This document shows positions 30,616 through 40,019 of a stretch of DNA of 64,000 nucleotides, one piece after another; within the stretch, counting starts at the first letter, position 1, and the number at the start of each line of letters is the position of its first letter. The notes below the pieces were generated by a model. The model was given only the letters and a program-made list of their open reading frames with translations, searched no databases and had not been told where the DNA came from. The stretch comes from Trichomonas vaginalis G3 (Eukaryota; Parabasalia; Trichomonadida; Trichomonadidae): contig NC_067205.1 in NCBI RefSeq assembly GCF_026262505.1, positions 15,996,001 to 16,060,000 on the forward strand, in the 5' to 3' direction. The position numbers and the translations under genes were made by a program.

Positions 30616-30705
30616 TAAAATAAAAATATTAAATTATTTTGAAAAATAACTTAAAAAAATCTAATCTAATTTTTTCAAAAAATATTTTTTTATTTCCTAC
30701 TAAAG

Positions 30706-33700
30706 ATGTATCGGAAGTTGTCTAAGTTAGAACACTCGAAAATAAAACAACTTCTTACAGAAGCTAATATAGATGTTGCAAAGCATTACGCAACAAACAA
30801 AAAAGCACTCGCTGACATCCTCAATGACTATAATGGTGCAATAAGTTATGATAGAATTCATGAGTTCATAAAGCCGCAACGCGGCGAGGACGAAGTCCAT
30901 GCAAGAGCATTTCCTTTAAATGACGTTGCTATTGACTTATATCATAGACGTTCAGTACCTCATGAAGTAAGAAGAGAAATGTTTGACATAACAAATGCAA
31001 ACGTTGGTGAAACAAGAAGAAGAGACGACACACTGAAACAACAGAGAAGAGAGATGTTTAAGAGCGCTATAGAACAAGTTCGCAAAGCTAACGATGTCAT
31101 TCGTTCCATTGACGACAAACCAAAAGAAGGTGAGAGATGGTTAAAGAAAGATGAAGAGAATAGGAAGAGGAATGTGAAGACAGGCAATAGACTCATTGAC
31201 TTTAACATCGAAGCTTTAGATGAACCAAACAGAGACTACTTACACAAACATTTCGGTAAGGTTTTCATGAGACTCTTAGAGAAGATTAAAATAAACTCCC
31301 AACAAAGATGGATGGTATGTTATAAACTTGGTGGAAAGTATGAATGTTCTACGTTAAACCTCAATAATATTGGAACATTACTACATCAGCTCTTGAAGGA
31401 GAACTTTATATCAGAGATAGAAGCAAATGCTGCAGGTATTGTTGAAATGCACTATGACTTCTTCTTGACAAACATAAAGAATCTTACTGAAATAAAGATG
31501 TATGATTTAACAGAATATGAAGGCTTAACGATGTCAGATGTAAAGAAAGGCAAACCAAAAAAGAGACCATATAGAGATGAAAGCACACTGACAAATGACC
31601 AGAAAGCCATTTTGGAAGCTCTTAAGCAAACAGGAAACCCAGCACTTATAGAAAGCTTTTGGAAAGATAATGGTGAAAAGAAGTTTTATAAGAAGAGAAG
31701 CGGTCAGTTCTGGAAGTATCTTTGCACATTACCTATAAATCTTGAACGCTACCAAATCTTCAATGAACTGAACAAAAGAACTGCAACACTTATGACAGAA
31801 GACAATTGTTTCGTTTATGCTTGCATTCAGGCTGGAGTAAATGAAGAAACTATTGACCACATGAGAGAAGTCATTCGTGTTAGAGACTTTCCTCAAAGTA
31901 AAGTACAAGAAATTTCTGACGCAACAGGTATAGCATTTAATGTTACCATTGGTTACTTCAATGACTCAAGACATAATGAAATAAAGAGATACATACCAAA
32001 AGAATGTAAACTGTTCGAACTATTGACTTACTTCTTGTTGAAGACCACTACATGCTAAATGAAAGATTACCAATGACAACATATTTCATTCGCAACTATA
32101 TAGAAATCTTGAAGGAGTGTGGTGGAATGAACATTGAGAAACAGATGAAGATTTATACAAAGAGAGAGAACAAATATGTAGTTCGTTATGATAGAACAAC
32201 ACCGTTATGGGATGTTATGAAAACATTGTGGGAGTGCAAATATTTCGAACCTATTTCTTATGGAGAACTTTTCACATATACGACTGACTTATATAAACAG
32301 AACCTTGCACCATTTAAAGATTTGACATATGCTCCAAAGTATTGTGTACAACTGAAGAAGAAAGCCGAGTCAAAAGAAGTAAATAAAAATAAGTGCAAGT
32401 TCATTCCTGAGCACGTTTTCTTTGCTGACTTTGAGTGTAGCACAGACGGCTTTCATAAAGCTTTTAACATCTGTTATGACAGTGAAGATGGTTCAGTGAG
32501 TGAAAGCATTTGGGGTCAGAACTGTGCAACAGAATTTTTGGAACGACTTCCTGACAAGAGTTTAATATATTTCCATAACCTCAGTTATGATATAAACTTC
32601 ATCTTAAGACACATGACAGAAGTGAAAGGAACTCCCATCATTAAAGGTTCACGAACAATGCAAATAACTGGCTTATATAAAGGAAGGGCAATTATTATAA
32701 AAGACTCTTACAGTGTTATAAATAAGAAGCTTAAACTATTTCCTGCTATGTTTAACTTACAAACAGGACCGAAAGAAGTATTTCCATACAACTACTACAG
32801 CAGTGTTTTGTTAGCACATGACAACAAAACTGGCGTAATTTCTGAAGCGTGTAAGTTTATCCAGGATGCGAATACGTTCATGAAAAACATAGATTCCATC
32901 AAAGGTTGCAGAATAGATGAAAACCACTTCGACTTAGAAAAGTATAGCACATTTTATTGCAAACAAGATGTAAGAATTTTAAGAGAAGGTTTTGTTAAGT
33001 TCCGCAATGATATATTAAAATAATTTGATTTAAACGTTTATGACTACGTTAGTATTTGTTCAATTGCTAACAAATTGTTTGAGAACAGAGTGTACTTCCC
33101 GAATGGAAATTTATATGACCTCTCAAATAAACCAAGAGAATTTATTTCACGCTGTATTCAAGGTGGAAGATGTATGCTGTCAGATAACATGAAACAAAAG
33201 AGCGAAAAGAAACTCATTGCTGATTTCGACGCTGTTTCATTATATCCATCAGCTATAGCAAGACTTTATACTTTAGAAGGTATTCCAAAGGTTATGAAGA
33301 AAGAAATGTTAAGCACAGAGTATCTCATGAGACATTTATTCGATGACGACCAAAAGGAACCCATTGGTGAAAAGTTTATGTCTGGCTTCTTTGTTCTCAT
33401 TAAGATAACAGAGATTGGAATACATAGACACTTTCCTTTAATAGTTTGTGACCCTGAACTAAATCCAGAACTTAACGTTCCCAGAAGTTCAAACACTTGC
33501 TGTTTAATGTATGTTGACCATATAACATTACAAGACCTCATAAAATATCAAGGTGTCAAATGTGAAGTGTTGCAAGGATACTATTACGATGGAAACAGAG
33601 ATATTAGAATAAGAGATGAAGTAAAGAAGTTGTTTGAGTTAAGGTTAAAGTATAAGAAAGAAGGAAATCCTTTGCAAGAAAATATAAAGCTCATTCTGAA

Positions 33701-34485
33701 CAGTATTTATGGCAAAACTATTCTATCTCCTATTGAGTCAAAAATAACCATAGTAAATGACAAAGATGCTATAAGATATGCCATCAGAAACTACAACCAT
33801 ATAGTGAAGTTCGAAGGTTTGGATGGTTCAGATAAAACTATTTTCAAGCTAACGAAAAGCATTTGCAGACACTTTAACTTCTGTCCACTTGGTGTTAATA
33901 TTCTTATCTATGTCGAAGAGAATAATGTGTGAAGTATTCTGTACTGCTGAAGATATGGGACTTCAAATATTTTACCAGGACTGTGATAGCATGCATATTT
34001 TCAATGAAGACATACCAAAGCTCGCAGCAGAGTTTAAGAAGAGATACGGTCGCGAACTTATAGGAAAGAACCTTGGTCAATTTCATTCTGACTTCGCAGA
34101 AATAACACCTGGAAAACAAAGTTTAGCATACAAGTCAATATTTTGTGGAAAGAAGACCTACATAGACTTACTCACTAACGATTTAAATGAAGTTGCATTT
34201 CATGCACGTTGCAAAGGTGTCAAACAAGACGTCCTTGCTTTAACAGCTAATGAAATGTTTCCTGAAGCTATACAATGCTATTACAATGAAGATAAGAACA
34301 TTCACATACCTGTTGGAACATATGACAAAGACTCTGAGTTCAGTTTAATGAAACTTTACAAAGCACTTCATGATGGTCAAGAGATTGGATTTGACTTATG
34401 TAAGTCTTCTAGTCCTTGCTTTGCTGAAAAGTTTAACTTCTCAATAACGACTAAAACAAGCTTTATTCGTAAGTTGAAGTTCTGA
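30706..34485 (+). CDS. Protein-primed family B DNA polymerase locus (Polinton), broken
   Basis: Reading frames covering 30706-34485 carry the parts of a Polinton PolB in order; there are about three breaks. The start (IKQLLTEANIDVAKHY) resembles the separate ORF before the element-2 PolB. A conserved DNCFVYACIQAGV segment precedes the exonuclease domain. Exonuclease motifs: FADFECSTDG, YFHNLSYDINFI, YCKQDVRIL. Polymerase motifs: DFDAVSLYPSAIAR (A), KLILNSIYGKT (B), YQDCDSMHIF (C). Such enzymes copy linear DNA from a protein primer. A double GC mini-hairpin (30873-30898) lies in the first part in frame. As a broken fossil it is unlikely to make a whole enzyme. Confidence 0.9.
30873..30898. repeat. 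Double GC-rich mini-hairpin inside the PolB locus
   Basis: GCCGC-AAC-GCGGC (30873-30885), then GGAC-GAA-GTCC (30888-30898). The same two-stem layout with different bases stands at 36511-36536. Confidence 0.85.
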
Positions 34486-34571
34486 GGTCATTTATTTTTG
34501 TCAGCAATGAGGTCATTCGTGATAAAAATAAGCCGCTGAGGGCGAAGTCATAGGTCATATATTTTTGTCAT

Positions 34572-35138
34572 TTATGTATAACCATTGTCTCTCTTAAACT
34601 TTGCAATAGACAGCTTTGTTCTTCTTCCTTCTACATCTGTAATGTTTATATAATCTTTGTTATACTGTCTTAAGACATTCATTCGTCTGTATTGAGTTCC
34701 CATGAAATAGTAAAAGGCATCTTCACTTGGGACATAGTAGTAGTTCTCTAACGTGTGATATGAGTATTGTATAATTTCAACAGTGTCTTCAGCAAGAGAG
34801 TCAACAATGTCAAACCAATAGCCATTTGAACCAGAAATATTTCTCATGTTTTCTCTTCTTGTCGTCCATCTTAAGTTCGAGATATGAAAGTCTCCTCTGT
34901 CTCTGTTTATATGGTCTACTTCACGAAGTCCTTCAGGGTTCGGAATGAAAGTTTCTGCAACTATTCTATGTTTCATCAGCTTGTGTTTGTTTAAATTTAC
35001 ACAAATATAACCAACTCCTTGGTCAAACTCACTAACAACTCTTTTATTGCTTATACGTCTAATTGGATAAGGGTACTCTGAAAAGATTTCATAGTCATTG
35101 TCATGTTCGAGTGTTTGCCAATGTCCTTCACCTTCCAT
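34572..35138 (-). CDS. Free-standing HNH endonuclease, phage/homing type
   Basis: 189 codons from ATG 35138 (MEGEGHWQTLEHDNDYEIFS); the frame opens 9 bases earlier only with GTG. Order of parts: a NUMOD4-like start (YEIFSEYPYPIRRISNKR), then HNH_3-like KHRIVAETFIPNPEG and EVDHINRDRGDFHISNLRW with the H, N and H of the beta-beta-alpha metal site, then TTRRENMRN. The C-terminal 90 residues are probably DNA-binding. Such genes act as selfish nucleases in phages and large DNA viruses. It lies opposite the PolB locus, 86 bp after its end. Confidence 0.85.
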   Translation of the reverse strand: MEGEGHWQTLEHDNDYEIFSEYPYPIRRISNKRVVSEFDQGVGYICVNLNKHKLMKHRIVAETFIPNPEGLREVDHINRDRGDFHISNLRWTTRRENMRNISGSNGYWFDIVDSLAEDTVEIIQYSYHTLENYYYVPSEDAFYYFMGTQYRRMNVLRQYNKDYINITDVEGRRTKLSIAKFKRDNGYT

Positions 35139-35188
35139 GCCTTTCACTCAAATAAAATTTTCAGAAAAAAATAAAACTAGCGTAGATT

Positions 35189-36046
35189 TTACAATACTGC
35201 GATGGTAGAGTTTAAGAGTTGTGCTTCAATGTAGAGACAATCTTTCCCATCTGGAGGTAAGAACATTGGGTAGTTATGGTCATGAGTGGAGAACATGTCT
35301 ATCCAAAACTCACGATTGAAGCCAGTTAATTTATAGTATTTAGGGTTAGGAAGTGGTGAAGTTCTTGTATGACCAATGAACTCATTTTCAACTCCCTTAC
35401 TTAAGTTTGAATATAATATAGCTTGCTTTCTATCCCAAATACCTGGAAATCTAATTTCGGAAAAATCATTTTTCCTCGGAAGCATTGCATCATAATTGAA
35501 AACATTCTTGAAATCATCACTTGGTTCAGAGATTTGAAATCTTATACGTAATGGATTTTCTTTCTCTTTAGCGACTTCATTGAATGGTGAGAATACAATG
35601 AATTGACAGTCATGAGTTCCATCTTCATTTGGTACAAACTCGTAATGAAAAGCTATTAATCTTTCTACAATTCCTTCTTCTTTCAGTTCTGCAAGAAAAT
35701 CACGTAAAGGTTTTAATTTTTCTAAATCCATGTTAAACTTCTTTTGAAAATTTTCGTAAAATGTAATTATACAGTCTTCTAACGTCGTACTGCCATTGAA
35801 GTATTTGTATATGTGAATGTTTTGGGCGCTTAAAGACTGTTCGTCATTTTCTATCTCGACTTGAAGTATAAAGTCAACCTTTCTGAAAGCACGTGTTATA
35901 TACATATTTGTTATGCCAATGCACTTCTCTTCATTTATGTTCACAATCCAGTCTGTTGGAAACTTAAACGTTACTCTGTTCCCCTTTATTTTGACGTCAG
36001 GGTTTTCACTACTGAACGCAACAGATAAAGGTATTTGTCTATACAT
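35189..36046 (-). CDS. Polinton structural-type ORF, unassigned
   Basis: 285 codons from ATG 36046 (MYRQIPLSVAFSSENP). The protein is beta-rich (VTFKFPTDWIVNINEEKCIG) with a helical insertion, and ends in a strand (LYIEAQLLNSTIAVL). Its style resembles the structural-type ORF at 23067-23831. It lies near the capsid gene, so a minor virion role is plausible but not shown. The gap to the HNH gene is 50 bp. Confidence 0.55.
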   Translation of the reverse strand: MYRQIPLSVAFSSENPDVKIKGNRVTFKFPTDWIVNINEEKCIGITNMYITRAFRKVDFILQVEIENDEQSLSAQNIHIYKYFNGSTTLEDCIITFYENFQKKFNMDLEKLKPLRDFLAELKEEGIVERLIAFHYEFVPNEDGTHDCQFIVFSPFNEVAKEKENPLRIRFQISEPSDDFKNVFNYDAMLPRKNDFSEIRFPGIWDRKQAILYSNLSKGVENEFIGHTRTSPLPNPKYYKLTGFNREFWIDMFSTHDHNYPMFLPPDGKDCLYIEAQLLNSTIAVL

Positions 36047-36070
36047 TTAGTTCCGATAAAAATAACACAT

Positions 36071-36310
36071 TTACTCTTTCTTTGCTTCAGCTTCTTCTCT
36101 AGCTTTCTTCGCCAGTAGTCTTGGGTTCTTCTGTCTTCCAGCAGCTAATGCAGCAAGTTGTTTTTCACTAAGTTTTCTCTTTGTTCTCTCTGGCTTTTGT
36201 TCTTGTTTTTGTTCCTTCAGTTCGGATAAAATTTGCTCACGAATTTCTTTCTTCAATGCTTCAACATCTATGACCCCTTGGGTCTTGTCCGTAGGGCTTG
36301 TCTGAGTCAT
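36071..36310 (-). CDS. Small basic coiled-coil ORF (Polinton)
   Basis: 79 codons from ATG 36310 (MTQTSPTDKTQGVID); the frame is open further up without an ATG. One long charged helix (LKKEIREQILSELKEQKQEQ) is followed by a lysine/arginine-rich end (RTKRKLSEKQLAALAAG). It could bind DNA inside a particle, as small core proteins do; this is inference. GC mini-hairpin bases (36272-36284) encode part of its start. Confidence 0.5.
   Translation of the reverse strand: MTQTSPTDKTQGVIDVEALKKEIREQILSELKEQKQEQKPERTKRKLSEKQLAALAAGRQKNPRLLAKKAREEAEAKKE
36272..36284. repeat. GC-rich mini-hairpin inside a small ORF
   Basis: GACCC-CTT-GGGTC, followed by an imperfect GTCC-GTA-GGGC. It lies in frame in the ORF at 36071-36310. 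Confidence 0.65.
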
Positions 36311-36355
36311 TTGACTGCAGATAAAAAACAAAATTAAAACTTTAACCGATGTAAA

Positions 36356-36784
36356 ATGAGCTTGTCAAAATCAGAGCGAGAGTCTATTATATTAAATGAC
36401 GCAAGAGGAATACAACATCCTTTCTATTACGTAAGTCAGAGTAAAGATGGTAAAATATACGTAAGAAAAAGAAAGGTTCCATTAGCGAATGCAGAAAGCG
36501 ACAACATTAAGGTGCATGGCACCGAGGGCGAAGCCCATGTTAAGCCTTCTATTCAAACTGAAAAGTCAATAGAACCAGAAGAAAAGAAGCCAGATGTACT
36601 TTCAATAACGAACCAAGAGCTTATTGCAAAGTTCGTGAATTTCATTGAAAAGCAAACTGAGTCAAAGAATCCTGACCCGCCAGTGAAAGAAGTTGAGACA
36701 AAAGAGAATGTACAGTTCATTGAAAATGTCAAGAAACAACTTCCACCACGAATGCCAAGAAGAAGAGTGAGAATAATGAAGTAA
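36356..36784 (+). CDS. Small Polinton ORF with phe/gly 'YYVSQSKDGKIYVRK' start
   Basis: 142 codons from ATG 36356 (MSLSKSERESIILNDARG). The segment HPFYYVSQSKDGKIYVRKRK resembles GFYIHTMKDGRVQFRKIK in the ORF at 38923, so the two share a short module. The centre is low in complexity, and the end is basic (KKQLPPRMPRRRVRIMK). A double mini-hairpin (36511-36536) lies in frame. It sits 27 bp before the capsid locus. No family recognised. Confidence 0.5.
   Translation: MSLSKSERESIILNDARGIQHPFYYVSQSKDGKIYVRKRKVPLANAESDNIKVHGTEGEAHVKPSIQTEKSIEPEEKKPDVLSITNQELIAKFVNFIEKQTESKNPDPPVKEVETKENVQFIENVKKQLPPRMPRRRVRIMK
36511..36536. repeat. Double GC-rich mini-hairpin inside a small ORF
   Basis: GGTGC-ATG-GCACC (36511-36523), then GGGC-GAA-GCCC (36526-36536), followed by ATG. 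The layout, spacing and trailing CATG match the pair at 30873-30898, although the stem bases differ. Confidence 0.85.
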
Positions 36785-36811
36785 ATAGATATTTTTATCC
36801 GAATCAAAGAC

Positions 36812-38391
36812 ATGCAGAACGAACAGTTAAACGAATTTACTCCAGCAGAGCATATTCATCAGATTCGCTCATATTTCGATATCATAGACAATGCAGTTCA
36901 AATTGGTGACACTAATAGAAAATATTCTGACGCAAAGATTCCATCACAACCTGGAACTGCTAAAGATAACACATGGGTAACATTCAATCTCTTACCTCCT
37001 GGTGAAAATATGTTGGACCTTTACAATACATTCATTACGTATAAAATGGAAGGTCAATTTATTGTAGATAAAGAAATTGGTTCAGGTTCCAATAAAACAA
37101 ACCCACCAGGATTTTGGATTGGTTTCGATGACGCTTTCTATGCAGTTGCTGGATATCAAATCCTTGCAAATGGTCGTATCGTATATTCTCAAGACAACGC
37201 AAGAGAAGAAGCATATATAACTTCAAACTCACAAACTACCGAACAAATAAAGAAAGTAGATGTTTTCTCAAAGACTCGACATGAAGATGTATGGAGTCAT
37301 TCGGGAACATGCAGAACAGGACAAATTGTTAGTGGTCCAATTACAGCAGGAAAATCATTTGATTTTAAGTTCGTTTAAGAATTCCTGTTAGAAGATTCCT
37401 TCCATTAGAAGCTATTCGATTTATTCCAGCTTTTGCAGGAAACATTCAGCTTAAAGTAAAGTTCAGTAGCGACGCCTTACAATGCACATCTATATCTGTA
37501 AATGATATCATTGCTTTCAATCCAACTCTTAAAGTTGCATTTGCTTCAGATTCAAATCCACCGACAAATAAATTTGTTCCATGGAATGAACCATTCACTA
37601 TGATAACGAAGGCAGTAGAAGCTAGTGGAACAGTTACTATTACAACTGTAACCCAGCAACTATTTCGAACAAAGATGGATTTTAATGAATGTTTCATTCA
37701 TCCAAAGTCATTCTCTTTAGACCCTAACATTTATACAGAACTTGTAGAACATTATACAAACGAGGCTTTATGTTTTCCTGTTAAAGTTATGGATTGGATT
37801 CCTATGGACGGTTCATTCTCAAAGAATACAGATAGTTCAAGTGCAACATTTACAGCAGCTTATACGCCTATTAATGTTAAAAGTATTTGGGCACTATTTA
37901 GAAAGAAAGACAACTATTATGTTAATTTTGAGAACCCTAAGTTTAAATATCTTCAGCTTTCCATGGGAGCTTATGGAAATATGCCTGCAGAACCCGAAAA
38001 ATCATATGGACCTGTATTTTATGAAATGGTTGCGAACGCCTGCAATACAAACAATGATATGATAGGATTTAATGAAGATGTTATGAGGTCATTGGTGGAT
38101 GATGGTAGTGTGGAACATAAATGGGATAGCTATGACAACACACATTTCTTATGTGGTTTTCCAACAGAAGTGGACTTTTGCTTCCAGCAAGGTCAAACAT
38201 CTACTGCTCCAATAACATACAAATTGTCTGTTAAAGGACCTATTGAACTAGCAACTGAAAATGTACCAAAGCCACTTATTGGATTTATGAGGGATTGTTG
38301 CTTTGCCATTCAGGTGCGTGCTAATGGCATCCCAATAATAAGATTAGATGACTATAACTTAGCTACGGACGACGTGAGGAATAAAGGATGA
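36812..38391 (+). CDS. Major capsid protein locus (double jelly-roll type, Polinton), broken
   Basis: Two frames covering 36812-38391 carry a beta-rich protein of capsid character; there are one or two breaks. The start is FTPAEHIHQIRSYFDII; then come LLPPGENMLDLYNTFITYKM and GYQILANGRIVYSQDN. The later part has strands such as NYYVNFENPKFKYLQLSMGA and FAIQVRANGIPIIRLDDYNL. Length, strand pattern and place among structural ORFs fit the double jelly-roll capsid protein of Polintons. I have no fold search behind this, so it rests on pattern and context. It is the main sign that this lineage descends from a particle-forming virus. Confidence 0.65.
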
Positions 38392-38414
38392 ACGTTTATT
38401 TTTAAAGCTTATAA

Positions 38415-38871
38415 ATGAGTTCTTCATCAAGCTCTCGTGAACCTTCACCATCTTGTGAAACAAACTTTACCAAACGATTATGGAGCACCTATTGAATATT
38501 TCTTACGAGCTGCACAATGGCAAAGAGCAGTCTCACCAAGGTTAGGTGTTCCACCAGCTCCTGTCAAAAATAGCATTTGGTCAAGTCCTTATATAAAATA
38601 TGGTCTCCCACTAGGTTTGCTAGCTACAGAAGGAGCAGTTATGATGTTGAAAAGAAATAAAGCAAATGTTGTAAATAATACTGAAGTAGCTGAAGTTAAA
38701 CAAACTCCAACACCTTCGCCAAAACCAACGCCTTCACAAGCAAAACCTTCAATGACTCCTGAACCTATGGAAGTACAAACTCCTGTTCAAAAGTCAACTC
38801 CTAAACCGACTCCAACATTTAAACCAGAACCTACTCCTCAAATAAATCGTAAAACTCCTGCGTTTCCTTAA
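38415..38871 (+). CDS. Small membrane-type ORF with proline-rich tail (Polinton), broken
   Basis: The locus follows the capsid gene by 23 bp. A hydrophobic span (YIKYGLPLGLLATEGAVMML) is preceded by an aromatic region (FLRAAQWQRAVSPRL). It is followed by a tail of PTP/KPTPSP repeats over about 70 residues. One break is apparent near the start. Small membrane proteins with proline-rich tails are frequent among virion genes, but no family is recognised. Confidence 0.5.
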
Positions 38872-38922
38872 TGAAAAAATAACGTTATTTTTATTTAATA
38901 TTAAAATTTTTATTTGATTGAA

Positions 38923-39159
38923 ATGACAAATAAAGTCACTGAAGCAATGAAACAAAAGTTTTTGGTAGAATACATTAAATCAGGAACTATTCCAGAAGGT
39001 TTTTACATTCATACTATGAAGGATGGTAGAGTTCAGTTTAGAAAGATAAAGCAACCATTAGATAAAGAAGGTATATTAAGGAAGATTAAACTTCATGAGG
39101 ACAACATTGCTGAACTTAAGAAGAAGTTAGAAGAGTTGGAGAAAGGAAGAGAGTTATAA
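38923..39159 (+). CDS. Small coiled-coil Polinton ORF
   Basis: 78 codons from ATG 38923 (MTNKVTEAMKQKFLVEYI); the frame is open 9 bases further up only from TTG. It shares the 'GFYIHTMKDGRVQFRK' module with the ORF at 36356. It ends in a coiled coil (DNIAELKKKLEELEKG). Function unknown. Confidence 0.55.
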   Translation: MTNKVTEAMKQKFLVEYIKSGTIPEGFYIHTMKDGRVQFRKIKQPLDKEGILRKIKLHEDNIAELKKKLEELEKGREL

Positions 39160-39198
39160 AGCAATGAATTCAACAGGATAGAAATGAGGTTAGAAACC

Positions 39199-39236
39199 GG
39201 GTGAAAAAAGAGGTGAGATTTCACCACTTCACCTAA
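39199..39236. repeat. Intergenic stem-loop, copy 3
   Basis: GGGTGAAAAAAGAGGTGA with TCACCACTTCACC. Third copy of the stem-loop at 27686 and 28764. GAAATGAGGTTAGAAA just before it also occurs (reverse complement) near 51970 in element 2. Confidence 0.7.
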
Positions 39237-39336
39237 ATTTATTTTTGTGCTATGTTTTCATACGTGTGAGGGTGGTGATATCATTTATTTTTAAGTTTAT
39301 TTTTTTTATAAATGACAGAACAAAAATATAACATTT

Positions 39337-39771
39337 CTACTCAGCAGGAATGACACCCTTACTGACTATGTATTCGTTTAATGCTTGATGAAAACAATGG
39401 TACATATTATCGTATGGGTATACACAACGTCTGTTTCCATCGTCGTCGTATATGTAGAGCTCAAATCCAGTCCAACCTTCTTTTGTACAATATGTAGCTT
39501 TATTTAAGTATGCATTTATGTAGATAAGGCAATTTTCTTCATCGCTCCAGAAATAATTTTTGTTCTTTGTTGAAATAGTTTTCGTTCCTCTGCGACCATA
39601 AGGAATGTATGCAATGAACTTTGCGTCATAAGGGATTGTAATATATTCAGGGTTTCTTTCATCGTCAATGGGTCTGTCTTTGTTAAAATGCATGTTTCTC
39701 AGTTTTACTTGAGTTTTGAATAGTTCACGGAAACGTTCTGGGAAAGAGTCATAGTAAATGTAGTCAGACAT
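39337..39771 (-). CDS. Polinton ORF, unassigned
   Basis: 144 codons from ATG 39771 (MSDYIYYDSFPERFRELF). Tyrosine-rich alpha/beta protein (KFIAYIPYGRRGTKTIST; YIYDDDGNRRCVYPYDNMYH). No family recognised. It is the last gene before the right end of element 1. Confidence 0.5.
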   Translation of the reverse strand: MSDYIYYDSFPERFRELFKTQVKLRNMHFNKDRPIDDERNPEYITIPYDAKFIAYIPYGRRGTKTISTKNKNYFWSDEENCLIYINAYLNKATYCTKEGWTGFELYIYDDDGNRRCVYPYDNMYHCFHQALNEYIVSKGVIPAE

Positions 39772-40012
39772 GTCTTTGTAATGAAATAAAAAATTAAAAA
39801 AATAAAAATAAGGTTATTTTTATTTAGTGAGGACGGTAGTGAATTCGTTAGTGAAGTCGTTTATGTGTCAGATGGTTTTGTAAATATTTAAGGTTAAGTT
39901 GGTGTTATGGTTGTGTTGTAAAATATACGTTACCGGTTTCGTAAAGTGTCAAAACCGCTAAGTGGTGTACGGAGGCGCGCAGTGCCACAGTACGCAACTT
40001 AGGGATACTAAC

Positions 40013-40019
40013 TATGAAG
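40013..40019 (+). repeat. Target-site duplication, right copy (TATGAAG)
   Basis: Matches 19305-19311, directly outside the element-1 right end (...GATACTAAC). Confidence 0.6.

Larger units (their letters stand above)
19311..40012. mobile_element. Element 1: mosaic Polinton/Maverick, broken
   Basis: About 20.7 kb between copies of TATGAA(G). The left end (GTAGTATATGTGG, then GGGTTTTGTGACTTT) and about 2.1 kb after it match element 2 closely. Homology stops near 21453, and from there to the right end a second lineage is present. The right end, read inward, is GTTAGTATCCCTAAG with GCGGTTTTGACACTTT further in, so the termini are related but not identical. Parts in order: DNA-binding fragment, PolB-associated ORF, PolB fragment, nested mariner, structural ORFs, fibre, integrase, helical ORF, KilA-N, PolB, HNH nuclease, structural ORFs, capsid, small ORFs. 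No packaging ATPase or adenovirus-type protease is seen. The element is broken, with roughly six to eight breaks in its own genes besides the mariner. It looks fairly young because the flanks still match. Confidence 0.8.

Noticed and set aside
39962-40012. ATG at 39962 as the true start of the USP-like gene
   Set aside because: These 17 codons lie inside the Polinton terminal repeat; host homology begins after the target duplication.
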